From Umezawaea sp036375055 (GTDB taxonomy: Bacteria > Actinomycetota > Actinomycetes > Mycobacteriales > Pseudonocardiaceae), in contig NZ_DASUSQ010000027.1 in NCBI RefSeq assembly GCF_036375055.1, positions 55,628-119,627 of the forward strand: DNA of 64,000 bases, given 5' to 3'. The notes below the pieces were generated by a model. That model searched no databases. It had not been told where the DNA came from and saw only the letters and a program-made list of their open reading frames with translations. Shown here piece by piece: positions 15,982 through 23,600 of this stretch; the first letter of the stretch is position 1; every line of letters begins with the position of its first letter. The translations under genes were made by a program, and so were the position numbers.

Positions 15982-16013
15982 CCCTATCTGATTTCAGTGA
16001 GTGGAAGATAGGG
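15982..16013. promoter_or_regulatory. Inverted-repeat operator upstream of the Xis-like regulator operon
   Basis: CCCTATCT (15982-15989) and AGATAGGG (16006-16013) are perfect complements separated by 16 bases. The whole stretch is far more AT-rich than its flanks. It begins 14 bases upstream of the regulator's ATG and lies between divergent genes, as expected for an autoregulatory operator with half-sites about two helical turns apart. Confidence 0.6.
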
Positions 16014-16064
16014 AATAATGGGCGCTCGACGACGTGATCCTGGATCGCCGGCTACGGTGGGAGG

Positions 16065-16529
16065 GTGGTGACCCCGTCCGCACACCCCGCCGTGATCCGC
16101 CGACTCGACCTGTCCGACCCCGACACCCTGCGCGGCCTGTGGGAGTTGCAGCGCGCCGCGTACGCCGTGGAGGCGGAGCTGATCGGGTTCGACGCGATCC
16201 CGCCGCTGCACGAGTCGCCGGACGACCTGCGCTCGTGCGGCGAGTCGTTCCTCGGCACCGAGGGCCTGACCGGCGCGGTGTCGTGGGTCAGGCTCGACGA
16301 CGGCACGCTCGACATCTGCCGGCTGGTGGTGCACCCGAGGGCGCACCGGACCGGCGTCGCGAGCGCGCTGCTCGACGAGCTGGACCGGCTGGAACCCGCC
16401 GCCCGGACCGTGGTCGCCACCGGCACGGCGAACCTGCCCGCCGTGGCCCTGTACCGCCGCCGGGGGTTCGCCCCGACCGGCCTCCGCGACCTCGCCCCCG
16501 GCGTGACGATGACCCTCTTCTCCCGCTAG
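16065..16529 (+). CDS. GNAT-family N-acetyltransferase
   Basis: 154 residues beginning at one of two adjacent GTG codons. The acetyl-CoA-binding core is visible as ICRLVVHPRAHRTGVASALLDELD (a V-x-P-x-x-R-x-x-G-x-A variant of the usual Q/R-x-x-G-x-G/A loop), followed by NLPAVALYRRRGF, the conserved late helix and strand. The acceptor is unknown. It is divergent from the Xis-like regulator operon and is followed ten bases later by a decayed glycosyltransferase start. Confidence 0.92.
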   Translation: MVTPSAHPAVIRRLDLSDPDTLRGLWELQRAAYAVEAELIGFDAIPPLHESPDDLRSCGESFLGTEGLTGAVSWVRLDDGTLDICRLVVHPRAHRTGVASALLDELDRLEPAARTVVATGTANLPAVALYRRRGFAPTGLRDLAPGVTMTLFSR

Positions 16530-16538
16530 GAGGTTCCC

Positions 16539-16673
16539 GTGCGCGTGCCGTTCGTGTCCCCGCCCTCGCCGGGCCACCTGTTCCCGCTGGTCCCGATCAC
16601 CTCCGGGCGGCGTCGGGCTCCAGCCCGCCGGGCTCGGCGGGACGCCGTCCAGGGGCGGGCCCGGACGACGTGA
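16539..16673 (+). pseudogene. Decayed N-terminus of an MGT-type glycosyltransferase
   Basis: A perfect AGGAGG precedes a GTG whose first 20 codons read VRVPFVSPPSPGHLFPLVPI, the GT-B start motif of macrolide-type glycosyltransferases. After that the frame turns to Arg-rich sequence and stops after 44 codons. In another frame LRAASGSS follows, resembling the next helix (ALRAAGH) of intact relatives and suggesting a frameshift. The catalytic core and C-terminal domain are missing altogether before the TetR gene starts at 16725. This is a gene remnant that kept its ribosome-binding site. Confidence 0.65.
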
Positions 16674-16724
16674 CCGTGCGCGTGATCGCGGTATCTTGGG
16701 GGCCGTGACCACGGCAGGAGGACG

Positions 16725-17783
16725 ATGGCCCGGCTGACCAGGGCGGAGACGCAGGAGCGCAACCGCGCCAGGGTGTTGGCCGCCGCCAGGGCCGAGTTCG
16801 CCGAACGCGGTTTCCGGGACGCCAAGGTCGACGGCATCGCCGACCGCGCCGACCTCACCCGCGGCGCCGTCTACTCCAACTTCCCCGGCAAGCGGTCCCT
16901 GTACTTCGCCGTGCTGGCCGACGCCGCCGCCCGCGCCCCCGAGCCGTCGACCGAACCCGGCCGCACGGTCCGCGAGGCGCTCGGCCTGCTCGCCCGCACG
17001 TGGGTCGCCGGGCTGCCGATGGCGACCGACCCCGCCCACGGTGCCGCCCGCCTCGGCGTGGACCTGGTCCCGGAGGTCATGGCCGACGAGGTCACGCGCC
17101 TCCCGTACGCCCAGCTGCTGATGCTGGACGCCATCGTGCTCGGCCTCGCGCTGGAACGGCTGGACCCGACCGCCGGACGGCTGGTCCGGGTCGCCGAGGC
17201 CGCGCTGACCGCGCTGCACGGCGCGACCGCGCTGGCCGCCGCCGCGCCCGGCTTCGGCGAGATCTTCAACGTCGTCCGCGCCTGCGAGCAGCTCGCGGAC
17301 CTCGACCTGGACGACCGGTGGTTCGACCCGCACCTCGCCGCCGCCGCGCACGTCGTGGACGAGCCGTGGGAGCCGGTGCCCGCGACCGACCTGCTCACCG
17401 GCGAGCCCGCGCCGCTCGACGGCGTGGTGCTGGTGCTGGGCACGCACCGGGTCGCCGCGGTCGAGGCCGCCCTGCGCGCGGGCGCCGCCGTCACCGCCGT
17501 GGTGGTCACCGGGCAGCCCGACGAGCTGGCGCCGCTGGTCCGGCTCACCGTCACCGAACTCCGCAACCACCTGCGCGGGGCGTTCCCGCGCTCGGCGTGG
17601 CCGCGGCTGCGGGTCGTCGTCGACGACCGCGGGTTCCTCGCCGCCGCGGCGGGCGTGCCCTCGGTCGGCGACACCACCGAGTCCGCCGTCCGGGTGGAAG
17701 CGGGCCGGATCGTGGCCCGTGCCACCGGTTTCGGCGCGGGCGACGCCGTCGCGACCCCCGCGGGGGCCGACCGGTCGCCCTAG
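16725..17783 (+). CDS. TetR-family regulator with additional C-terminal domain
   Basis: 352 residues, ATG behind GGCAGGAGG. The N-terminal HTH is standard (RVLAAARAEFAERGFRDAKVDGIADRADLTRGAVYSNFPGKRSLY). Typical TetR proteins end near 200 residues; this one continues with about 150 more, from WEPVPATDLLTGEPAPLDGVVLVLG onward. That region, ending in a VRVEAGRIVARATGFG strand-turn, looks like an alpha/beta, possibly redoxin-like, domain without an obvious catalytic cysteine. The extra domain might sense a ligand or redox state. The target is unknown; the RraA-like gene starts nine bases after its stop and may be co-transcribed. Confidence 0.9.
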   Translation: MARLTRAETQERNRARVLAAARAEFAERGFRDAKVDGIADRADLTRGAVYSNFPGKRSLYFAVLADAAARAPEPSTEPGRTVREALGLLARTWVAGLPMATDPAHGAARLGVDLVPEVMADEVTRLPYAQLLMLDAIVLGLALERLDPTAGRLVRVAEAALTALHGATALAAAAPGFGEIFNVVRACEQLADLDLDDRWFDPHLAAAAHVVDEPWEPVPATDLLTGEPAPLDGVVLVLGTHRVAAVEAALRAGAAVTAVVVTGQPDELAPLVRLTVTELRNHLRGAFPRSAWPRLRVVVDDRGFLAAAAGVPSVGDTTESAVRVEAGRIVARATGFGAGDAVATPAGADRSP

Positions 17784-17792
17784 GGTTCCCCC

Positions 17793-18455
17793 ATGGACCT
17801 CGACACCCTGTTGACCCGCGCCCGCCTCCTGCCCGTCTCCGTGGTCAGCGACGCCGACAAGAGCCTCCCGACGATGGACCACGGCATCCGCCGGGTCTCG
17901 GGGACGGGCACCGTCGCCGGCCGCGCGGTGACCGTCCACTCCGACGGCGACCTGCTCTCGGTCCTGGAGGGCCTGGAGTTCGCGCAGGCCGGTGACGTGC
18001 TCGTCGTCGACGCGTCCACGACCCCGGTGGTCGCCGTCGCCGGGGGCCTGTTCGCCACCGAGGCCCACCGCAGGGGCCTGTCCGCCATCGTGGTCGACGG
18101 ACTGGTCCGCGACCTCGACACCCTGAAGGCCCTGGGGTTCACCGTCTACGCGCGCGGAAGCTGCCCGCGGTCCGGCACCGCGCTCGTGCCGCCGCGCACG
18201 CAGGTGCCGATCCGCTGCGGCGGCGTGAACATCCGCCCCGGCGCGCTCGTGCTCGGCGACGACGACGGGGTGCTGGTGACGTCCGTCGAGCGCCTCACCG
18301 CCGCCGTGGCCACCGCCGAGGCGATCAACGCGAGCGAGGAGGCCGTGCTCGCGATGCTGGCCGACGGCGGCAGCCTGTTCTCGGCGATGAACTTCCGCAC
18401 CCACCGCGAGAACGTCCTCAACGGGACCCCGAGCAGGCTCGGGTTCATCGTCTGA
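17793..18455 (+). CDS. RraA-like protein / 4-hydroxy-4-methyl-2-oxoglutarate aldolase family
   Basis: 220 residues. The central GG-x20-RD metal/substrate motif of the RraA/HMG-aldolase family is present as GGLFATEAHRRGLSAIVVDGLVRD. The preceding GDVLVVDAS strand and following RGSCPRSGTA and GDDDGVLV are also typical. Members split 4-hydroxy-4-methyl-2-oxoglutarate or oxaloacetate to pyruvate, while E. coli RraA binds RNase E. The intact metal motif favours an enzyme. It is nine bases downstream of the long TetR gene. Confidence 0.85.
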   Translation: MDLDTLLTRARLLPVSVVSDADKSLPTMDHGIRRVSGTGTVAGRAVTVHSDGDLLSVLEGLEFAQAGDVLVVDASTTPVVAVAGGLFATEAHRRGLSAIVVDGLVRDLDTLKALGFTVYARGSCPRSGTALVPPRTQVPIRCGGVNIRPGALVLGDDDGVLVTSVERLTAAVATAEAINASEEAVLAMLADGGSLFSAMNFRTHRENVLNGTPSRLGFIV

Positions 18456-18458
18456 CGG

Positions 18459-19211
18459 TCAGGGGTGGGTGAACGGCGTGGTGGTCGCGAGGTCGACGAA
18501 CCCCAGCCTCCGCAGGATCGGCAGGCTGTCGGCGGTGGCGTCGACCTGGAGGTAGCGGAACCCGCGTGCCGCCGCCCGCGCCGCCCGGAACGCCACGAGC
18601 GCCCGGAACACGCCCCGCCCGCGCCACCCCGGCAGCGTGCCGCCGCCCCACAGGCTCGCGAACTCGGTGCCGAGGTGGAACTCCACCCGCGCGGCGGACA
18701 CCGGCGTGCCCCCGGCCACCGCGACCACGGCCGCGAGCGTGCTCGGGTCGCGGTCCAGCCCGGCCAGCACGAGGTCCCCGACGGCCGCGTGGTCGCCGCC
18801 GAACACCTCGTCGTGCACGGCCACCAGCGCGTCGACCCCGGCCCGGTCGACGACCGGCACCAGCTCCACGCCCTCCGGCGGCGCCACGTCCAGGCGCAGG
18901 TCCGCGATCTCGGCGACCAGCAGGGTCTCCGGCGGCTCCGGGGTGAACCCGGCGGCGGCGAGTCGGTCGGGCAGGTCGGCGGGGGAGTCGTAGGAGTAGT
19001 GCTTCCACTCCCAGGGCGTGCCCGCGAACCGCCGCACCTGGGCGGCGATCACGGCGTCGGCTCGGGAGGCGTCCACGGAGGACCACTCCACGCCGGTCCA
19101 GCCGGGGCTGATCGTGCGGATGACGTCGGGGTCGCGCTCGACCTCGCCGTCGGTCGTCGGGTGCCTGCGGACCTGGTGGTCGAACGCGGCCAGCACCGCC
19201 TGCTTGTCCAT
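18459..19211 (-). CDS. GNAT-family N-acetyltransferase
   Basis: 250 residues from ATG 19211; an upstream in-frame start would add a short Arg-rich tail with no family match. The acetyltransferase core occupies the C-terminal half: VSAARVEFHLGTEFASLWGGGTLPGWRGRGVFRALV, in which GWRGRGVFRAL is the acetyl-CoA loop, followed by VDATADSLPILRRLGFV. The N-terminal half (WEWKHYSYDSPADLPDRLAAAGF) is a less conserved lobe found in related actinobacterial proteins. It converges on the RraA-like gene with three bases between stops. Confidence 0.9.
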   Translation of the reverse strand: MDKQAVLAAFDHQVRRHPTTDGEVERDPDVIRTISPGWTGVEWSSVDASRADAVIAAQVRRFAGTPWEWKHYSYDSPADLPDRLAAAGFTPEPPETLLVAEIADLRLDVAPPEGVELVPVVDRAGVDALVAVHDEVFGGDHAAVGDLVLAGLDRDPSTLAAVVAVAGGTPVSAARVEFHLGTEFASLWGGGTLPGWRGRGVFRALVAFRAARAAARGFRYLQVDATADSLPILRRLGFVDLATTTPFTHP

Positions 19212-19254
19212 CGCGGCAGCCGACCACGACCGGCGGCGCGGGGGCAACCGGGTT

Positions 19255-20100
19255 TCAGCCCGCGAGGACCTCGCGGGCCAGCGCGAGCAGCGCCGGGATC
19301 GCCGGGTGGCGCGGCGGGTCGGTCCACACCAGGTGGACCGGCACGGGCGGCGCGTCGGTGAGCGGGACGTAGGTGACGCCGGGGTAGGCGTGGATGCCCG
19401 CCACGGCGGTCGTCGTGACGCCGACGCCGCGGCCCGCCGCGATGGCGGCCAGCCAGTCGTCGGTGTTGGCCACGACCAGCGTCCGGCTCGGCCGCGCCGC
19501 CGCGGGCCACAGCGCCATCGTCGTGGTGCCGGTCGGCGGGTTCAGGGTGACCACCTGGTCGACGAGGTCGGCCAGCTCCAGCGTCGAGCGCTCCGCCAGG
19601 TCGCCGCCGGTGGGCACGGCCGCCAGCCGGGGCTCGGTCGTCAGCGGCGCTCCGGGCCCGTCGGTCCGCCCGCGCACCACCGCCACGTCGGTCTTGCCCG
19701 CCGCCAGGCCCGAGGTCGGGTCGGTGATCCGCAGCAGCTCCAGCGGGGTGTCCGGGTGGGTCTCCCGCCAGCGCCGCAGCAACGTCGTCGTGCGGTCGCC
19801 GAGCGCGGCCCACGCGTGCCCGAGGCGCAGCGGCCACGTGCCGACGCGGGCCGGGTCCAGCGCGTCGTCCACGGCGGCGACGGCGGCCGCCGCCCTGGTC
19901 CGGAACGCGTGCCCGGCCTCGGTGAGGCGCAGGTGGTGGGTCGAGCGGTCGACCAGCCGCACACCGAGGTGCTCTTCCAGCTGCCGGAGCGTGCGGGACA
20001 GCGCGGGCTGCCCCACGTGCAGCACGGCGGCGGCGCGGGTGATGTTCGCTTCCTCGGCGATGGCCAGGAAGCAGCGCAGGTGACGCAGCTCAACGGTCAT
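19255..20100 (-). CDS. LysR-family transcriptional regulator
   Basis: 281 residues with a canonical LysR N-terminus (LRHLRCFLAIAEEANITRAAAVLHVGQPALSRTLRQLE, LVDRSTHHLRLTEAG) and a two-lobed effector domain. It is divergent from the EamA transporter across only 69 bases, so it very probably controls that exporter. No convincing palindrome stands out in the gap. Confidence 0.95.
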   Translation of the reverse strand: MTVELRHLRCFLAIAEEANITRAAAVLHVGQPALSRTLRQLEEHLGVRLVDRSTHHLRLTEAGHAFRTRAAAAVAAVDDALDPARVGTWPLRLGHAWAALGDRTTTLLRRWRETHPDTPLELLRITDPTSGLAAGKTDVAVVRGRTDGPGAPLTTEPRLAAVPTGGDLAERSTLELADLVDQVVTLNPPTGTTTMALWPAAARPSRTLVVANTDDWLAAIAAGRGVGVTTTAVAGIHAYPGVTYVPLTDAPPVPVHLVWTDPPRHPAIPALLALAREVLAG

Positions 20101-20169
20101 GTCCGGCAAGCATAACCGCTGGAGGACAGGCATTTCACAGGCGTTCCCTGCGTTCGTAGCGTGGCGTGC

Positions 20170-21018
20170 GTGACCACCACCGCGCCCCGTGCGACCGTCC
20201 CCGTCGGCCTGGTCCTCGGCGGTGTCGTCTCCCAGCAGTTCGGCGCCGCCGTGGCCGCGCTCGTGTTCCCGCTCGCCGGGCCCCTCGGGGTCGTGACGCT
20301 GAGGCTGACGATCTCCGCGGCGGTCATGGTCGCCGTGTGCAGGCCCCGGCTGCGCGGGCACCGCCCGGCCGACTGGGCCGTCATCGGGGCGTTCGGCGTG
20401 GCGCTGGCCGCGATGAACATGATGTTCTACCAGGCCGTCGCCCGCATCCCGCTGGGCGCGGCGGTCACCCTGGAGGTGCTGGGTCCGCTGGCCCTGTCGG
20501 TCGTCGCGGCCCGGCGCGCGTCGAGCTGGCTGTGGGCCGCCCTCGCCCTGGCGGGCGTCGCGCTGCTCGGGCGCGGCGGGCTCGGCGGGCTGGACCTCGT
20601 GGGCGCCGGTTTCGCGCTGGGCGCGGGCGCGATGTGGGCGGTCTACATCCTGTGCTCGGCCCGCACGGGCAGCCGGTTCCCCAAGGCCGACGGCCTCGCG
20701 CTGGCCATGGCCGTCAGCGCCGTGATCAGCCTGCCGTTCGGGGCGAGCACCGCGCTGCTGCACCCCGTGGCGCTCGGGCTCGGCGCGGCCGTGGCCCTGC
20801 TGTCGTCGGCACTGCCCTACAGCCTGGAGCTGCTGTCCCTGCGGACGCTGCGCCAGTCGACGTTCGCGGTCCTCATGAGCCTCTCACCGGCCGTCGCCGC
20901 GGTGGCGGGCCACCTCGTCCTCGGCCAGCGCCTCGGCCCGCTGGACGTCGCCGCCGTCGCCCTGGTCGTCGTCGCCGGGGTGGGCGCGGTGCGGAGCGCG
21001 GGGGGACCCGTGGTTTGA
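20170..21018 (+). CDS. EamA/RhtA-family transporter
   Basis: 282 residues with about ten hydrophobic segments forming the two EamA repeats. The RhtA-like signature (GAVTLEVLGPLALSV and LPYSLELLSLRTLRQSTFAVLMSLSPAVAA) suggests export of amino acids such as threonine or homoserine or of other metabolites. The GTG at 20170 is chosen because a TAGCGT element lies a few bases upstream, compatible with a leaderless transcript; GTG 20161 is possible. Divergent LysR is the likely controller. Confidence 0.92.
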   Translation: MTTTAPRATVPVGLVLGGVVSQQFGAAVAALVFPLAGPLGVVTLRLTISAAVMVAVCRPRLRGHRPADWAVIGAFGVALAAMNMMFYQAVARIPLGAAVTLEVLGPLALSVVAARRASSWLWAALALAGVALLGRGGLGGLDLVGAGFALGAGAMWAVYILCSARTGSRFPKADGLALAMAVSAVISLPFGASTALLHPVALGLGAAVALLSSALPYSLELLSLRTLRQSTFAVLMSLSPAVAAVAGHLVLGQRLGPLDVAAVALVVVAGVGAVRSAGGPVV

Positions 21019-21241
21019 CACGGGGATCGCGGGCTCGCTCTAATGGTGGCGCGGTGCGCGTGGTCCCGACCGAAGAGCTGTGGGCGGGTCGGAGACCGGG
21101 CGACACCCCTTCACCCACGGGACCACGCCATGAGCCTCCCGCGTCCGACGTAACCGCTCCACGCACCCCGAGTGACCGCACCTCGGCGCGTGCGTCCGGT
21201 TCCGTCCCCAGCTGCACCGCACCCGTTCCTGGAGCACAACC

Positions 21242-22054
21242 GTGTCCTTCACCCGTTCCGTCATCGACGAGTTCCGCGCCAACGGCGGCGAGGTCGCCTC
21301 CTTCCCCGACGGCGACCTCCTCCTGCTCACCACCACCGGCGCGCGGTCCGGACCCGACCGCACCGTTCCGCTCGGCTTCGTCCGCGACGGCGACCACCTG
21401 CTGGTCGTCGGCTCCGCGGACGGGGCGGACCACCACCCCGACTGGTTCCACGACGTCCTCGCCGACCCCGCCGTGCGGGTCGAGCTGGGCACCGAGTCGT
21501 TCACCGCCGTCGCGACGCCCGCGGAGGGCGCGCGGCGGGACGAGCTGTTCGCGCTGGTCGTCCGGGCCGCGCCCGGCTACGCCGACCACCAGCGCCGGAC
21601 CACCCGGACCCCGCCCGTCGTGGTGCTCACGCGCACGGCGCGGGTCACCACGCTGGCGGACAAGCTCGTGGAGGTCCACACCTGGCTGCGCGAGCAGGTG
21701 CGGCAGATCCGGGCCGAGTCCGGACCGCCCGGCGCGCTCGGGCTGGAGCTGCGGCAGCACTGCCTGACCTTCTGCGAGGCGCTGACGTTCCACCACACGA
21801 GCGAGGACGAGCACGTCTTCCCCGGCGTCGAGGTCCACCACCCGCACCTGGCGGGCGCGCTGCACCGGCTCCGCGAGGAGCACCGGGTCGTGGCGCGGAT
21901 CAAGGGCGACCTGCTCGCGCTGCTGGCCGCCTCCGACGCCGACGGCTTCCGGGCCGAGCTGGACCGGCTCGCGGAGGAGCTGGAGGCGCACCTCGACCGC
22001 GAGGAGGGGTGGCTGCTGCCCGTGCTCGGCGACGTGCCCTGGCCACCGAGGTGA
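21242..22054 (+). CDS. F420-type (Ddn) nitroreductase domain fused to hemerythrin domain
   Basis: 270 residues, GTG start. Residues 1-125 form a Ddn/DUF385 domain (LLLLTTTGARSG-RT-PLGFV, DHHPDWFHDVLADPAV-VELG), a split-barrel family that uses deazaflavin F420 or quinone-like substrates. Residues about 140-270 are a hemerythrin-like four-helix bundle with iron ligands in FHHTSEDEHVFP, LREEHRVV and LEAHLDREEGWLLPVL. The fusion would join F420-dependent reduction to a di-iron oxygen or redox sensor, probably in oxidative or nitrosative stress handling. Both domains appear complete. It is followed by a strong hairpin terminator. Confidence 0.9.
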   Translation: MSFTRSVIDEFRANGGEVASFPDGDLLLLTTTGARSGPDRTVPLGFVRDGDHLLVVGSADGADHHPDWFHDVLADPAVRVELGTESFTAVATPAEGARRDELFALVVRAAPGYADHQRRTTRTPPVVVLTRTARVTTLADKLVEVHTWLREQVRQIRAESGPPGALGLELRQHCLTFCEALTFHHTSEDEHVFPGVEVHHPHLAGALHRLREEHRVVARIKGDLLALLAASDADGFRAELDRLAEELEAHLDREEGWLLPVLGDVPWPPR

Positions 22055-22058
22055 CCGG

Positions 22059-22091
22059 CGTCGTGGGTGGGCCGTCCGCCCACCCACGACG
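22059..22091. terminator. Bidirectional hairpin between convergent genes
   Basis: CGTCGTGGGTGGGC (22059-22072) pairs perfectly with GCCCACCCACGACG (22078-22091) around a five-base loop. It fills the space between the stop of the nitroreductase-hemerythrin gene and the stop of the minus-strand gene. There is no U-tract, as is common in actinomycetes. Confidence 0.8.
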
Positions 22092-22093
22092 GG

Positions 22094-22417
22094 TCAGCGG
22101 CCGGACTGGTCGGGCAGCTCGATGGGGGAGAACCCCTTGGCGCTCGCGTTGGCGACCGAGCCGAACGCCTGCATGAGCGCGCGGTAGGTCGACCGGCGGT
22201 CGGGCCAGTACAGCGCGCTCTCCAACGGGCCCGCCGCCGTGCCGTCGCCGTAGTCGGGACCGCACCAGAACGACGGACCGCCCATCGCCTGGACGGCGTG
22301 GACGACCCAGCCGGTGGCACCGGCACGGTACGGTTCGCCGCCGTGCTGCGATGCCTCCACCTGCCTCGTCGGGTCAGGAGTGTGCCGTGTGGACGGTCGG
22401 GCCGGAGGACTGCTCAT
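22094..22417 (-). CDS. Small protein of unknown function
   Basis: 107 residues, ATG at 22417. The first 30 residues are polar and Pro/Arg-rich; the remainder (GWVVHAVQAMGGPSFWCGPDYGDG, ESALYWPDRRSTYRALMQAFG, FSPIELPD) looks like a compact folded domain, but I recognise no family. Codon use is GC3-rich in this frame and the gene ends at a shared terminator with its convergent neighbour, both supporting a real gene. Confidence 0.55.
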   Translation of the reverse strand: MSSPPARPSTRHTPDPTRQVEASQHGGEPYRAGATGWVVHAVQAMGGPSFWCGPDYGDGTAAGPLESALYWPDRRSTYRALMQAFGSVANASAKGFSPIELPDQSGR

Positions 22418-22588
22418 GACGTCAACATCGCACATCACCCACCGCTGTCGACATCGCGGCGCAGCGTCACCTTCGACGCCGGGGGAGCCCGGAGCGAACA
22501 GGTGCCCGGAACGGCCCTCCGCGCCGGCATGATCACGGGGAAAATTCCGACGTCCCGTACCCGCGGGCTTCGAGGAAAGGGGTCCTTG

Positions 22589-22927
22589 TTGTCTCCCGAG
22601 GAGATCGTCGCCGGCCAACTGGCCGCCTACAACGCCCGCGACCTCGACCGGTTCCTCGGCTTCTACGTCGACGACGTTCCGGTGGCGACCTTCCCGGCCG
22701 GGGAGGTGCTGGCCGACCGCTCCGGCGCCGCGTTCCGCGAGCGGTACCGGGAGCTGTTCGACTCCTACCCCGACCTGCACGCCAAGCTCGTGACGCGGGT
22801 GGTGCACGGCCGGATCGTGATCGACCACGAGCTGGTCACGGGGGTGGGCGCGGGCGAGTCCAGGGCCACCGTGGCCATGTACGAGGTGGGCCGGGAGAAG
22901 ATCGAGCGCGTCTGGTTCGTCGTCTGA
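22589..22927 (+). CDS. SnoaL-like / nuclear transport factor 2-fold protein
   Basis: 112 residues. The NTF2-like pattern is clear: VAGQLAAYNARDLDRFLGFYVDDV, an FRERYRELFDSYPDLHAKLVTRVVHG middle and VIDHELVTG...VAMYEVGREKIERVWFV strands. Members include ketosteroid isomerases and polyketide cyclases as well as many non-catalytic proteins. The start is a TTG at 22589 (or 22586), chosen because GAGGAAAGG lies just upstream and no ATG or GTG fits. The substrate is unknown. It ends 56 bases before the sigma factor gene. Confidence 0.85.
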   Translation: MSPEEIVAGQLAAYNARDLDRFLGFYVDDVPVATFPAGEVLADRSGAAFRERYRELFDSYPDLHAKLVTRVVHGRIVIDHELVTGVGAGESRATVAMYEVGREKIERVWFVV

Positions 22928-22982
22928 CCACCAATGTGACCCACATCACGCAACGATCCGGCCCGGCCGGCCCTGAGCGGGT

Positions 22983-23600
22983 GTGACGAGCACCAGGAGC
23001 ACCACCACGGGGGTGGCGGCGTCGCGCCCCGGCGAGCCGCCGCCGTCCGACGCGACGCTGTGGCGGCTGATCGGCGACGACGACCACGCGGCCTTCACCG
23101 CCCTGTTCGAACGGCACGCCGAGCGCGTGTGGAACTACGCCTACCGGCTCACCGCGTCGTGGTCGACGGCGGAGGACCTGCTGTCCGCGACCTTCCTCGC
23201 CGCGTGGCGCAAGCGCGGCGACGGCGTCCTGGTCCGCGAGTCGGCCCTGCCGTGGCTCTGCACCGTGGCGGCCAACCTCGCCCGCACCGAGTGGCGGGCC
23301 GGTCGGCGCAGGCGGCGGGTCCTGGCCCGGCTCACCTCCGCCGCGGACACCACCGTGACCGACCACGCCGAGGACCTGGCGGCCCGGTCGGAGGCCAGGG
23401 ACCGGCTGCGCCTGGTGGTCGCGGCCGTCGAACGCCTGCCCCGCTCCGAACGCGAGGTCGCCCAGCTCTGCCTGCTGGGCGAGATGCCCGTCGCGGACGC
23501 CGCCGCACTCCTCGGCATCGCCGAGGCGAGCGTGCGCTCCCGCGTGTCCCGCGCCCGCACGAAGCTCCGCGACCTGACCACGAGGACCCACGATGAGTGA
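22983..23600 (+). CDS. ECF-type RNA polymerase sigma factor
   Basis: 205 residues. Region 2 is at FTALFERHAERVWNYAYRLTASWSTAEDLLSATFLAAWRKR and region 4 is the C-terminal HTH (LPRSEREVAQLCLLGEMPVADAAALLGIAEASVRSRVSRARTKLRDL). There is no region 3, as expected for an ECF. Its stop overlaps the next gene by eight bases, and that gene encodes a membrane-anchored protein in the place where an anti-sigma factor is usually found. Confidence 0.93.
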   Translation: MTSTRSTTTGVAASRPGEPPPSDATLWRLIGDDDHAAFTALFERHAERVWNYAYRLTASWSTAEDLLSATFLAAWRKRGDGVLVRESALPWLCTVAANLARTEWRAGRRRRRVLARLTSAADTTVTDHAEDLAARSEARDRLRLVVAAVERLPRSEREVAQLCLLGEMPVADAAALLGIAEASVRSRVSRARTKLRDLTTRTHDE

